Assembly: GCA_015680685.1 (NCBI GenBank)
Contig: MNCI01030902.1
Span: forward strand, 393,279 to 457,278
DNA length: 64,000 bases
Origin: Gnetum montanum
Lineage: Eukaryota; Streptophyta; Gnetopsida; Gnetales; Gnetaceae
Direction: 5' to 3'
The position numbers and the translations under genes are program-made. Numbering within the stretch: the first letter of the stretch is position 1; each line of letters begins with the position of its first letter. Below the pieces are notes generated by a model that saw nothing but the letters and a program-made list of their open reading frames with translations, was not told the DNA's origin and ran no database searches. This document shows, in pieces, positions 33,085 through 44,935 of this stretch.

Positions 33085-35503
33085 CTACGAGCTTGAACCA
33101 ACCATTGGTGGTGTTGGTGCACTACACTGAGGCACACGGATCACAAAAGGCTGGTGGGGTGGCATGGGATCATTGTCAATGCTTATGGAGTTGATTATGT
33201 AACTGGCATTGTTGGCATTGAGGGGATCTGTGTAGACATACATAGATTGATTTTCGGGATGTACTGGGTTGCTTTCGTCCATCATTAGCTTCCCTCGATC
33301 AATCAACCTTTGGATGTCATCCTGCAATGACAGAAAATAATCCATGGTGTGACCACATACTTGGTGGTAGTCACAAAACTTATCTAGCCTAAAACCCCTA
33401 GAAACTGGAGGCTCATTGGGTAGGGCCAAAGAGGGATTCCTAATGAGCTTGTAGTAGTGTTGGTATCTTGCATTTGCTTCTTTTGACAGCTACTTGTGTT
33501 GGATGTATCCCACTACCAAAAACTTCTTTAGAAGTTCTGAAGGTTTAAGAGGCAATGGGGTGTATTTCGAGCCATCTTTACATTCAAAGTTTGGTTTAGT
33601 GTATGTAGATCTCTCAGGTGCAGATGCAGTAGGTTGTAGTGTCTAGCCCAGTTTGGGCATAGGGTTAGCCGCAGGTAGGGCTGGTTTCTTGTTATTCTTG
33701 CTACTGCTGCTACTAGGTTTAGGTTTGGCCTTGATCACCACAACGACCACTGTGGTTGTTGAGGCCTTACCTTTGTCCTTTCTTGCAAAGGTATTCTTGT
33801 AAGCAATGTAGGCTGGGTCTTTGCTTGCCTCAGCCATGTCTTGTATGCTTTTAGTCTGAGCGAAAGCCTGACTCAGAGAGCATGGATCGAGGTAATAAAA
33901 TTTGGACTTGATGAAGTCATTTGCTACACCTTTAAAGATGGCTAACAAGTGAGCCTCCACGATGGGCTCATAGATTTCGTTAAGGGTCATGCTCCAACGT
34001 TGGATAAATTTTTGGACTAGTTCTAGCAGGTCTTATTTTATGCTCATCAGCTAGTCCAGTGTGGTTTCTGGCTTCAAGTTGTACTTGAAGCGTGTCACAA
34101 ACTGGGTCAAGAGTTCTTCCAAAGTTGAAATGGATGAACATGGCAACGTGTGGTACCAATCTAGGGATTTTCCGACTAGGGACATGGTGAAGACGCAAAT
34201 GATCATATGAGGCCATTATTGAAATAGCAAAGACTCTAACCAGAAGGTGACAAGATGTGCGTTGGGATCTCCCTCCCCATCATACTTCGTGAAGTGTGAG
34301 AGAGGAATCCCAGGTAGTAATGTTAGAGCAGGGATTGCAGGGTTGACAGGGTCATCTTGGTAAAAGTCCATGACTTGTACCATGTCGAACCCAAAAGCTT
34401 TGAGGCATTTTATTTACTCAATAAGGGTCTGAATGAGCTTGGTCCAGACCCAATGACGTTGTAAACGGTTGAGGGACCGCAAATGCGGTTCCCATATGTG
34501 GAATGGTGGCAGTGGTAGATTGACACATTGATGGTGCCATTGGGACCATCCCCACTAAAGGTGCTACCGGATAGATGATTTGGGTCACCGGTGGGATAGA
34601 CCATGGCCCTGGGCTAGGATGTACTGCTTGTAGGGTTGGGTAAGTCTGAGGGCGAGCATAATGAGACATCTACGACGGTTGTAGAATAGATGAAGCGGCG
34701 AATGGGGTCCACCACGTGGACAGGCCTAGGCCTGTTATTACAGGTGGAATAGATGCAAGAATAGGAATCGACATAGAAGTTATGTGCAGTTGTGGAGTAG
34801 GTACAGTGTGAATATGCGGTCAGGTAGTTGTGATAGGCGTGCTATGTGCTACAGGGATGCACTGATGAACAACTTGCAGTGGCACGGTTGCTGCAAACAC
34901 AATCGGGAAATAAGGGTGATGATATGCTAGGAATGTAGCATGGATACCCATTGCAGTTGCGGTTGTACTTTTCTGAAGCGTAGGCGTGATGACAAAGGGG
35001 CCGGTGATAGACAATGGGTTCGCCCAGAAGGACTAGGTAGATGGGACAACAACGGGGTTGGCCTAACCTCCCTTGTCAGATTGGGAATCGAGTTCCTCTT
35101 TTCCATCTTGAAAGGTGTCATCCTGGTTGGATGCTATTTCTTGTTGCTCCCTACGCCTGGTCAACTGGATTAGTTGATCTAGAAGCCTTTGGTACGCTTG
35201 TGTTAAAGGCAAAGAAATGACGAGGGTAGGAACAAATTCCTTCCCATTGCCGTAAGCAAACTCGAAGCTACGTTTTTCTTTGAGTTCATGTAAATCCAAG
35301 GGTAGATTAGCCTGCACCTTTGCACAAAGGAAACTATAATGCTCGTGTTGTTGGGCCAGTTCCTCAGGTCCTTGGTTTTGGATTCTGAGAGACTAACATG
35401 CTTCTTGTATTGGATTTAGCAGTTTTTCGGCACCAATAATGCCTTGGACCGCGAAGGACACCTCTTCGTTGAAGGTGTCAATAGTGGTGGTGGCAGAAGC
35501 CAT
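33085..35503 (-). pseudogene. gag: Element D gag (decayed)
   Basis: The likely start is Met at 35503 (MASATTTIDTF). N-terminal piece: 35317-35063 (LLDQLIQLTRRRE, then acidic). A Pro/Thr/Ser/Val-rich region with several frames spans about 35060-34400. The capsid-like part is about 34220-33640 (LEELLTQFVTRFKYNL, then TLNEIYEPIVEAHLLAIFKG), ending in a Lys/Ser-rich tail with poly-Val and poly-Ser. Piece 33429-33085 has FCDYHQVCGHTMDYF, related to the C-x-F/Y-H-x4-GH motif of Tat gags, with the last Cys replaced by Tyr. Stops and frame changes occur throughout. Confidence 0.82.
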
Positions 35504-35576
35504 TGCTAAGAAAGTGATTATGCAGAAAATGCAAGAAGTGCAAAAGAATAGAAGGCTTGAAAAAGCAACAAAAGGT

Positions 35577-36485
35577 GGCTTTACGTCTTGTCGGATTCTG
35601 GAGGAACCGTCAAGGCAACCGATCTGTACCACACAAAGCGTAAACAACCACAGAGGGTGTCACATTTGTGCTAGTGCTCGATGAGGTATAGAGCACGTGC
35701 AAGACTACCATAAGGCAAGTTCAATTGACAAGTGATCAAGAAGGCTTTATGTCTCGTAGGATCCCGGAGGGACTGTCGAGGTGATCGGCCTACATCACAC
35801 AAGGCACAAACGACCGCAGAAGGGTGTCACATTTACACCTGTGCTAGCTAGGGTGCAGAGCACATGCAAGACTACTATAAAAGGAAAGGCAAGTTAAATC
35901 ACCATCGGAAGGCTTTATGTCTCGTAGGGTTCCAGAGGAATCGTCGAGGTGACCGATCTACACCGCACGACGCGTAAACAACCACAGATGGGTGTCAAGT
36001 CTACACTAATGTGAGCCAGGGTGTGGAAGGCTTATGAGACTACCATAAGATGAGTAAATTAACTAGTGACCAAGTAGGCTTTATGTCTCATAGGATCCCG
36101 AAGGGACCGTCAAGGTGACCGGTCTGTACCACACGAGATGGGGTACAAAACGCAGGCAAGACAACTGTAGGATGGGCAAGCTAACTAGCTATCAAGTAGG
36201 CTTTATGCCTTGTAGGATCCCGAAGGGACCATCGAGGTGACCAGTCTATACCACACGAGATGGGTTGTAGAACACATTCAAGACAACCATAGAATGAGCT
36301 AGTTAACTGGCGATTGGAGGCCTTATGTTTTGTAGGGTTCTAGAGGAACCATTGGGGCAATCGATCTGCACTGCACAAAGTGTAAACAATTGCAAGAGGG
36401 TGGCACATTTACGCTCATGTGTACTAGGGTACAAAAGGCTCACAGAACTACAATGACACATGGAAAAGGCACCAAAAGCCCCTCC
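35577..36485 (-). repeat. Leader tandem array of element D (six units, two size classes)
   Basis: Units start with GGCTTTATGTCTYGTAGG or a variant at 35577, 35743, 35911, 36077, 36199 and 36319. Lengths are 166, 168, 166, 122, 120 and about 165 bp. The two short units are neighbours and lack the middle part that holds GTAAACAACCACAGA. The array fills almost the whole leader between primer site and gag. Confidence 0.9.
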
Positions 36486-36501
36486 TTCTAGCGCCAAAAA
36501 C
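36483..36501 (-). promoter_or_regulatory. Primer binding site of element D
   Basis: On the element strand GTTTTTGGCGCTAGAAGGA follows the CTACA end of the 5' LTR. C has the same site at 17446-17467. Confidence 0.85.
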
Positions 36502-38199
36502 TGTAGCGATTGAAAACGTCAGCGGCTGGAAGAACACCAGGGTTAGTGGGCGTGACAGTTCCAACCCCGTATCTGCGAGAGGGCCATGTTGGGTGTGTGC
36601 AGATACGGGGTGCCCTAAATGGTTTGGTTGATTAGACAAGGACTTACATCGGCATCAATATAGCCTTTTGCAACGTAAATAATGTGAAATGCGAGATAAT
36701 TCTTAAGGGCAAATGAAGCAGGGGAGAAACTGTAAAAATGCGACAGTGATACGAAGTAATTCTTAAAGGTAAATAAGATAGAAAATAATGCAAAAATGAG
36801 ACAACAAATGAGAGATAAAGTAAAGTGCAGTTAGGAACATGCACTGCTCCGAAGCTACAAACTCACTCGATCAGGGTGGGTACAATTGGCTGCACGGCGT
36901 GACGGAGTGCAGAAATCCCGAGGGTAACCAAGGTGTGCCGAGCAAAAAGAGCTATGTGCTTGGATGCAGATCTATGTACAAAAAATGTAGGGTTCTACCA
37001 AGGTGGTAGAATGGAGATGGGCACCTCACGCCAGCCGAGAGAGACTCACTATCTACAGTGTTAGATAGATGACTTTGATATTAAAATGCTGGAAAGAGGG
37101 GAAGTCTTTATTTCAAAATTTCAAAGTTCCCACCACTTGGAAGCTGTCTGCTTTAAGAAAGATGAGAACTCTTTTGAAATTTCCAACTTTAAAAATTGCA
37201 AACTCTTAAAAAGTTATAGACCTTTTGCATGTTGTTTGCTGGGGTATTTATAGGACCAAGGGCATGCGAAAGGGATGGCTTGAATGTTACATGCCTTGAG
37301 CCTTGGTTGTCTTGCTAGCACCACTCGTGTCATTTGTGACCGTTGGACCTACAAGACCTTTGCGATGTGAACTTGTATGCAATAACTGCAATCCTACTAT
37401 GCCATAATTTTGCTGTCAGCATTTGGAGGCATGTGCCAACGGTCTGATTAGGTGGAATGCATTAATGTTGCACAACCACCTGTATGCATTACTTTTCTTT
37501 GTGACATGGCATGTTTGGCGTAGCATAGCACTTTGTCACGTGTTCTGCTATATGTCACATGCTTGCTATGCTATGTAGCATAGCGTAGCGTAGCAACTTG
37601 CCTTAGTCATGAAAGCTTTGCTGATTTGCAAACCTTGTCTCTTGTGATGCAAGTCTCGCGAACTCCGTTGACTCTGCCTTTCGAATTGCCTTCTGTCTCT
37701 TCCGTAGGATTGCTGCACCATGTAGCTCAGCATAGCGTAGCAGCAGACATGGTCCACTGCTTCCTGACGGAAAGGGACATCACTGCAAAACTCAAAATTG
37801 GGCAAAGGAAGTGGGTAGTGAAGTCGTTGGCATGCTACATTGTGTGATGTCGTGTAGCGTAGCACTTCCTTCTGCCATCGTCTTCTAAAGTTTGCTACAC
37901 TACATAGCGTAGCGTAGTGTAGCAGGCTTCATGACTTAGAAAACTTGCTGAACTATTTCTTGCACATCTAGAATGCTACTGTCAATTCCACACACTATTT
38001 CTGAGTAGGCTACCAGCTGTTTAAGCTACTTTGGTGGGCGGGCAGGATGGTACAGAACCTATCCATGCTCAAAGTAGAAAATTTGCCAAACTGGCTGGCC
38101 TAGACTCAGAATGTTCTCTTCCCAATGAACTGCCATAGTGCTTCGTAGACTGAAAGAGCCTAGTGAAGCAAGGATGACCCCACATTTTTAGATGTTTCA
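36502..38199 (-). repeat. Element D 5' LTR (1698 bp)
   Basis: On the element strand it runs TGAAACATC...CTACA. It is collinear with 19702-21411; differences are mostly transitions. It holds an intact TATAAATA box on the minus strand (37252-37245) and several GCTATGCTACG clusters (37560-37600, 37720-37740, 37900-37925). Confidence 0.94.
37245..37252 (-). promoter_or_regulatory. TATA box of the element D 5' LTR
   Basis: TATAAATA on the element strand. Confidence 0.6.
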
Positions 38200-38204
38200 T
38201 GGAG

Positions 38205-39290
38205 TAACCAACTAGTCTAAACCATCGGTGGCCATTGGGCAAGCTACCCCAAGGTCAAACTTTGAGTACAAGAACCACTCAAAGTACACACCATTGCCCA
38301 TCAAGCCATCAAAGCTCTTAGATCAACTACTTAATGCTGGGTGCATCCAATATAAGTAGATGTATAAAAATGCTCGCAAGAATCGTGATCACTACTATGA
38401 GCTCCTCAAAAACCCATCAGTAGCTATACCAAATGAGCCTCTAGTCCCTAAGCATTTCAGGTTGGACCAATTCTACCATTACCATCAACTACTTGGTCAT
38501 GACATGAATTTCTACATGGCCTTATGGAATGACATACAACATATGATTGATCGAGGTGAACTGGTCCTTGATGAAACCAACCTAGTTTGCCTAAAAAATT
38601 AATCAATGAAGGTCTATAAAGACTCTCTTAATGCAACTAATGTAGGCTATGTTATCAATGCCATTAGCATTAAGGATGACTTATAACTAGCACAAGAGAC
38701 ATTCATGATTCATGTACCCTCTAGAAACACTAGGGCCTCCTTGGCATCAACCAGTTTGAGATCACCTTTTGTCATTAGAGCACCACCTTGGGTGCCCATG
38801 ACATCCTTGGTGGTTAGGATCCTACAGCACATTGTGGCAACAACAACCCAGACATCCTTCATTATTAGGATGTCTCAACATGTGGACTTCTTGCCTACTT
38901 AGAGTCCAGTGATGGGGACTACATTAGGCCCTACCTACCCAAAGCCTCATCCTGCACACAACAATAGGTAGTCTAGGTGGTAGCTTGGGAGGCCCAATGA
39001 ACACCCCATTGACAAAATGATTAGCTAACACAAGGAGCTGAGTCTACCTAAGCCCATCCCCTTATCTTCCATATCTACGACCACATTGACTAAGATAGCC
39101 ATTGCAAGTAATCAACAACCAAGCACTGAGGCTTACAAGTAAGCATATTAAGCAAAGCCCAACACTCCTCCCTAAGAGATCTGTCTCTTGGGCTACATGG
39201 AGGAGATGAAGGCCAACAAAGTAATAGATAGTGGTAAGGATTTCTTATATACATTGGCGCAAGTCAAACAAGCTTTGAAACAAAAAACAC
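38205..39290 (+). pseudogene. gag: Element C gag, C-terminal part
   Basis: This resumes the gag cut at 19701. It encodes a block matching D near 33600-33480 (KYTPLP.KPS.LL), then in 38360-38602 the PNEPLVPKHFRLDQF and YHQLLGHDMNFY blocks; D reads YHQVCGHTMDYF. Stops follow at 38600 and after. A Pro/Thr/Ser-rich linker (38705-39170) has the FVIRAP and FIIRMSQH repeats typical of this gag tail. Confidence 0.78.
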
Positions 39291-39294
39291 AACC

Positions 39295-40152
39295 TTGAGC
39301 TTGTACAACTTGGTCATGAGCTCCTTCACTCACCATAAAGCACTAGTTCACATGCTGATCTTTATTCCTATTAAAGAGGACATCTTAGTGGATGAACAAG
39401 CCATTCATGCTATGATGCTTTCCCCTACACCACAAGAATTGGGCTCAATGCTCCTAGTGTTTCTTGACAAGGCAATCAAGGTTGACCCTGAAAAGGGTTA
39501 GGTCACCACTGGGTGAATGTTCATAATAATCCACATAGGGCAATGCAAGATTCATAGGGTGCACATTGATGATGGAATGGCAACTAATGTCATCCCATTC
39601 CTAGTCATCGACAAGCTTGGTCTCACCAACCAAATCAAACCCACAAAGATAACATGCCTAAAGTCCTTTAATGGATCATGCATTGTTGTAAGGGGAATGG
39701 TCACAATAGCTTTTGTGGTAGGAGAGAAATTCCCCACAAAAGCTGAATTCATTGTTATCAAGGAGATGCATGGGTTCAATCTGATCCTAGGAAGGCCTTG
39801 GCTAGCCCAATTGTAGGCAATCTTCTTGCCCATTCACCAAGAGATCCACCTTCCATATGAAGGTGGAGAAGTGATCATACATGATAATAATGCAACCCCT
39901 CCGACCATTAACAACATTGACACAGAACAAGAGTTAAATGTAGAGTTCCTTGATGACATGTTACCCATGAAGGATGAGGGTCAACCTTGTCCGATAGACC
40001 CACCCAAGGAACCGAAAGAAGATGATGACCTCTCTAAGAAAGCTCTCTGGACAAAGTTGTCCTTCAACATCATGGATGATGGTCTAGGAGAATATCACCT
40101 CATGTTTCCTAGATCCTATGCACCCCCTAACCCACATTGGGTTAAGAAGTAA
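39295..40152 (+). pseudogene. Element C aspartic protease region
   Basis: Three open pieces: 39295-39501, 39517-39816 and 39826-40152. The core has VHIDDGMATNVIP (about 39560-39600) at the D-S/T-G position and FNLILGRPWLAQL (39775-39816), the conserved end motif. Only single stops separate the pieces, so this is the best preserved protease of the Tat-like group here. The last piece has an acidic stretch and ends PPNPHWVKK at a TAA. No RT follows; 380 bp later the 3' LTR begins. Confidence 0.85.
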
Positions 40153-40529
40153 TTACAATACTAAGGCGTCCCCTTAGGCCAATAGGTACTAGGTGCCTAC
40201 TTGCCCCTAATCTTTGCATGCCCCATTTACCTATTGCTTGTGTAATTACATTTCACATGGTTACTTGTGTTTTACATAATTTTTTTTATTATGGATTCAT
40301 TCCTTTTGTTTATGCATTTTCATTTAATTTCTTATGCATTAAAAAACACTAAAATACATAGAATTCATAAAATTCAAAATTGCATAAAATATATATGACC
40401 TACCATGGCCTAAAACTAGCCACCTTCTTTACATTGTCATGGTCCAAAAAGCCTTAAACTAGCATATGGCCTACTATGACCTAAAGCTAGCAACCCTTTT
40501 TCTTTCATCATAATGGCCCAAAATGATCC
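40153..40529 (+). other. Element C spacer with short-motif repeats
   Basis: At 40405-40530 it has several CATGGCCTAAAACTAGC-type units, the motif array seen also in D and H. The polypurine tract and the first part of the 3' LTR are missing; the array joins directly to LTR sequence. Confidence 0.65.
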
Positions 40530-42097
40530 AAAACCATTACTACGCTCCAAAGCATGGTCAACGTAACATGCAACATAGAGCCAGATTTGCAAGATTTTCT
40601 AAGTGTTGACAATAGTTGCAAAAATTTTTCTAAGTATCGTGCTATGCTTCCATTCTCCCTGCTATGCTCTAGCGCGTAGTCAATATAGCATGCACTTCAG
40701 TGGCTAGTTTTCCTAAGTGTTAAGCCAAGAGTTGTCAAGCTAGCTTAGCATAGAAGAAACATTTTGGTAGATTTTCTAACTCCCAAAGCTACCCCTCCTA
40801 CTATGCTCCAAAGTGTAGCTAGCATAGCCTAGATGAGGATTGCAATTTATCAATTTTTTCTAAGTATCAATGCTATGCTCTCACTTTTCCTACTATTCTT
40901 CAGAGCATAGCCAGCACTAGAATTCAATTTTTTTAGAATTTTCCTAACTGTTAGGCTATGCTCCAAAGTGTAGTTAGCATAGCCATGAAAGATAGCCTCC
41001 AAAAGCTTCTAGAGCTTAGCACAAACCTTCATCTTAGCTCCAACACTTCTCTGGCAAGTAGGATTATACATTTGCATTTCTTTTTGCACCCCCCACTTTT
41101 CCCCAAATTGTACCTATGCTTGACCCCACTCGAAAGAGGCGAGAGCGTAGTCCCAGAGTGTAGTCTCCATATTCCACTATTTTGCACTGTTTGTAGGTAC
41201 ATTAGAGTCTTTACAACTTTGACACATGCAATCTTGGTAGTGTAGTCATAATCTAGTAGCCTCTTAGGATCCATTGAAGCACACCAAAGTGTAGCACTAG
41301 TTGCTTTAGTGGGAGTGTAGCTAGGATCAATGTAGTCTCACCTACCCCTCTGCCACATGGCACATGATCCATACTTTACATCAACCCTAGGTCTATAAAT
41401 ATCCCTATGCCTCAAATTTTAGGGGTTGGTAATTTCATTCAATAATTAGCACTAAAGCATTTAGTTGGAAAAATCCAAACTTTGAGCACTCAGCACCTTG
41501 GCAACATTGCAACACCACAACACCGTAACATCGCAACATTGTAGTACACTATAACACACAAGACACTGTAGCAACCAACCCAGCAAGCACAGACTTTATG
41601 ATGGACATTAGTTTTCATAGCTCAAACACCCCAGACACTATGCCTATGCCACCTACTATGCCTATCTATACACCACGTACCTTCTCACCTTCTCTTTGCA
41701 ATTGCTACACTCCCCTCATTTGGGGTGATGCTATTCTTCCTTTCTCAAATTCCTTTACATTTTCAAGCATTTTTTTTGGCATTTAGCATAGCACTTACAT
41801 TTTTTTATTACTTTTCACATATTTAAATGTTTGCATCATCATTTTCACACTAGGAAACCCTACTATTCTTGAGCTTAGTTAGCCCTGATACCACCAAAGT
41901 TATCGTGCAAACCCGTAGCACCCATTCGTTGAAACACTTTGTAAGTCCTAGTTTGATTGAAAAGACTATCCCAGGCACTCCACCTTTCTTTTTTTCCTCT
42001 AGTGACAGCCCTTTGGATGGGGGTGGGTTTAGGCTATACCATGACCATGGATCCCTTGGCATGACCATTCTAGCTACTAACATTTTTGGTCGCTATG
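40530..42097 (+). repeat. Element C 3' LTR (5' end truncated)
   Basis: Collinear with 15900-17444: the same modules, the TATA box at about 41394, and the end TCGCTATG. About 100 bp of the LTR start (TGAAACACC...) are absent. GAATT follows at 42098. Confidence 0.85.
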
Positions 42098-43540
42098 GAA
42101 TTGGCATAGCAACCTTTTGTGGTTCAAGTGCCTTCTAGTAGTGCAAGGGTCCCCTCAACCTTCATGAGTTTGAGGTTTCCCTTCATCATTAGAGAATCAC
42201 CTTAGGCATCCATAACATCCTTTGTGGTCAAGGTCCCATAACATGTCACAATAATAACTTCTTAGTCACTGTTTGTCATTAGGATGCCACAATGTGTTGG
42301 CCCCTCACCTACTCGAAGCTTGCTAATGGGAAACACATCGGTCCCTTCTCATCTAAGGGTTGATCCCACTAGTAACATGGGTAGATCCACTAGATGGCAA
42401 CGCAAGAGGCCCAAAAAAATGGCTAAGAAAAAATGAGACCAAAGAAAGCTTGGTCCACCAAAGCCAATCCCTATATTTATAGTCCCTATGATAACCGTTA
42501 AGGCCCCCAAGAAAGCCAAGCAAGTAAAGCCCAAGTCCCCTTTACAAGAGATCCATCTCTTAGGTCATATGGAGGAAGTCAAGTCCAACAAAATAGTTGA
42601 TAGCAAAGACTTTTGGATGCATTAGCCCAAGTTAAACAAGTGCTCAAGTAGAAAAATGCAACATTGAGCCTGTATAACCTAATCATAACGTCATCTACCC
42701 ATTGTGAAGTGCTAGTGTAGATGCTAACCTCCATTTCTATCATGGAGGACATCCCAAAAAATGAGAATTCCATCCACACTATGATGTTACCTCTTGTTCC
42801 ATAGGAATCTAGCTTCGCACCCTTACATTTTGTGATGAGGTAATTAAGGTCAACCTTGAGCGAGGGAAGGTCATAACAGCCCCCATGTTCATCACCATAT
42901 GTGTTAAGCAATGTAAGATTTGAAGGATTCACATTGATGACAATGTAGCAACAAATGTAATACCATACACCATTGTCAACAAGCTAGGCCTCATAGACCA
43001 AATCAGGTCAACAAAAACCACATACTTGAAATCCTTTAATAGATCATGCATCACTATCAGGGGCACAGTAATAATAGCCTTCATGCTAGGGGATCAATTT
43101 TCCACCATCACCAAAATCATCGTAATAGAGAAGATGCTAGGATTTAACCTAATATTAGGTAGGCCTTAGTTGGCCCAGCTATAGGCCGTCTGCTCCATGA
43201 TCCACCAAGAAATCCACCTTCCATACAAAGGTGGTGAAGTCATCATCCATAATGATAATTCTACCCCTCTAGCTATCAACAATATAGACATGGAGCAATG
43301 ATTGAAGGTCAAATTCCTTAATGATACACCTTCAGCAAACAACAAAACACATGAGACTGACACACCTCAAGATGTAGTAGAAACCACTGATCTTCCAAAG
43401 GATACCCTATGTGTAGAATTACCTTTCAACATAGTGAGTGAAGGTTAAGGAGACTACCCAATAATGTAATCTAGGCCCTACGCACCTCCTAACCCATACT
43501 AAATTAGAAAGCAACTACATGACTAAGGTGCCCCCTTAGT
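42098..43540 (+). pseudogene. Element H gag end and protease (decayed)
   Basis: The first part (42120-42540) matches the gag tail of C at 38705-39170. The block at 42575-42800 matches the region before the C protease. The protease core lies at about 42905-43180: IHIDDNVATNVIPY has Asn where Gly should be, and FNLILGRP ends it near 43165. A block starting IHQEIHLPY follows (43200), as in C and D, and PYAPPNPY ends it near 43500. Several stops (TAG) and shifts. No RT or integrase follows. Confidence 0.8.
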
Positions 43541-43800
43541 CTAAAAGCATGTTAGGAACCTACCCACTATTCGCTTCCATGCACCTTGCATCCTACTTCC
43601 CACTTAAACCACATTAGCACTATATCATATTATTTCCATTTAGCTTAATGACTTAGCTTACCATCTACATTGCCTATGCATTTGGTAGCTTAATTTACAT
43701 TTCTACCATTGTTGCCTTAATGCATTTTCTTTCATGAAAAAAAAAACCATCAAAATGCATAAAAAACATAAAAACTAAAATTACAAAAATAAGAGTTAGC
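43541..43800 (+). other. Element H spacer
   Basis: AT-rich, non-coding; an A-rich run at 43738-43746. Nothing else seen. Confidence 0.4.
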
Positions 43801-43809
43801 AATAGATGG

Positions 43810-44290
43810 CCCACCATGACCCTAAATTGGCAACACCATGGCCTGAAATGCCCTTAAACTAGTAGTATACATAGCCCATCATGGCCTTAAACTAGTAGTA
43901 TACATAGCCCATCATGGCCTTAAACTAGTGACGTGTGATTGTCATGGCCTTAAACTAGTGATGTGCAACCCACCATGGCCTTAAACTAGCAACACGAGGC
44001 TTGGATTAGCCTTAATCTACTATTGTTAATCCCAATGTTGTGGTCCAAGATGGCCCTAAACTATTAATCCATGGCACAGAATGACTTGAAATGATCAGTA
44101 TGGACCAAAATGGCTTTAAACTAGTAGCCTCGGCCTGCTACAGCCTAAAATTGGCAATGCTTTTACTACCACCACAATGGCCTAGAATGGCCTTAAACTA
44201 TTGCTCTAATTCTATCCATGTAGCCTACCACGGCCTTAAATTGGCAATGTGCATGGCCTACTAAGGTCTAAAACTAGCATAAACATGCTT
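43810..44290 (+). repeat. Element H short-motif array (ATGGCCTTAAACTAG type)
   Basis: At least ten diverged copies of GGCCTTAAACTAGT with spacers of about 20-50 bp. Two neighbouring 33-bp units (CCTTAAACTAGTAGTATACA and on, near 43854-43919) are identical, so the array expanded recently in part. The same motif occurs in C and, on the element strand, in D. Confidence 0.85.
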
Positions 44291-44644
44291 ACATTCCTTA
44301 ATAGCTTGCATGCATACTTAGGAAAATTTCATCTTTTGGATTTTTCTTCATTTCACATGTTCGCTTTGTTGAAATAGGTGTCACTTGAAGTTTTTCTAGT
44401 TTTTTTTGTAGGAACACGATAAGCCAATCTAGTGAACCATTCATACCTAAAGCCATACTATGCCTACCATCTAGCACCATATTCTGTTAGGACCTTAAAC
44501 TAGTAGGGATATGATCTACCAAGACCTTAAACTAGGATCGTGGTTAGCCACACATAATTCTACAAGCAAGCTAATGAGTATAACTCTAATCTCCCCCCCT
44601 CCCCACTCTTTTCTACACAACATGGGTAGAGATACTACAATCAT

Positions 44645-44935
44645 ATAATGGAGCACTACAATGGACACAACCTTTGGAGCACTTCTAGCATCACTAACCC
44701 CTAACATTTTACTATTTTTTTTGAGCATTGGTCACTGGTTTGGCCTTGGGAGCACTTGTAGCATCATGGCCCCTTGTCATTTTACTAATTTTTGAGCTCT
44801 TGCCACCAGTGCAGCCTTTAGGCACTTGCAGCATCTTGGTCTCCCACCATTTTACTATTCTTTTAAGCACTTGTCATGGGTGCAACCTTTGGAGCATTTG
44901 TAGCATCATCACCCCCTTGTAATTTATTGGCATTT
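44645..44935 (+). repeat. Element H array of about 71-bp units (four copies)
   Basis: Each unit has a 'CCTTTGGAGCACTTGTAGCATC' part followed by CATTTTACTATTTTTT. The common CCTT starts near 44671, 44744, 44815 and 44886. Not found in C or D. Confidence 0.75.

Larger units (their letters stand above)
19702..38199 (-). mobile_element. Element D: 18.5-kb Tat-like Ty3/gypsy retrotransposon with an antisense multi-exon insert
   Basis: Read on the minus strand: 5' LTR (38199-36502), primer site, leader with six tandem units, gag (35503-33000), protease (32604-31894), short-motif repeats, a 4.4-kb plus-strand gene remnant (31332-26900), more short-motif repeats, RT with first RNase H (26097-24510), second RNase H (24372-23603), integrase (23625-22690), another repeat array, polypurine tract and 3' LTR (21411-19702). 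The extra RNase H of the RVT_3 type after the first is characteristic of the Tat lineage (Tat/Ogre/Grande/RIRE2). The two LTRs pair end to end and a 4-of-5 target duplication flanks it. All genes are broken. Confidence 0.9.
15800..42097 (+). mobile_element. Element C: gag-protease-only LTR element inserted in H and split by D
   Basis: The 5' LTR is 15800-17444, the primer site follows at about 17450, gag is 17960-19701 and 38205-39290, the protease region is 39295-40152, and a truncated 3' LTR is at about 40530-42097. Without D it measures about 7.8 kb. The flanks show GAACT (15795-15799) and GAATT (42098-42102), a likely 5-bp target duplication with one C-to-T change. Only 380 bp lie between the protease ORF and the 3' LTR, so pol is absent. 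The primer site is the same as in D. Confidence 0.78.

Noticed and set aside
37566-37865. 99-codon minus-strand frame in the D 5' LTR
   Set aside because: It lies wholly within an LTR made of GCTAYG words and is broken in the partner LTR.
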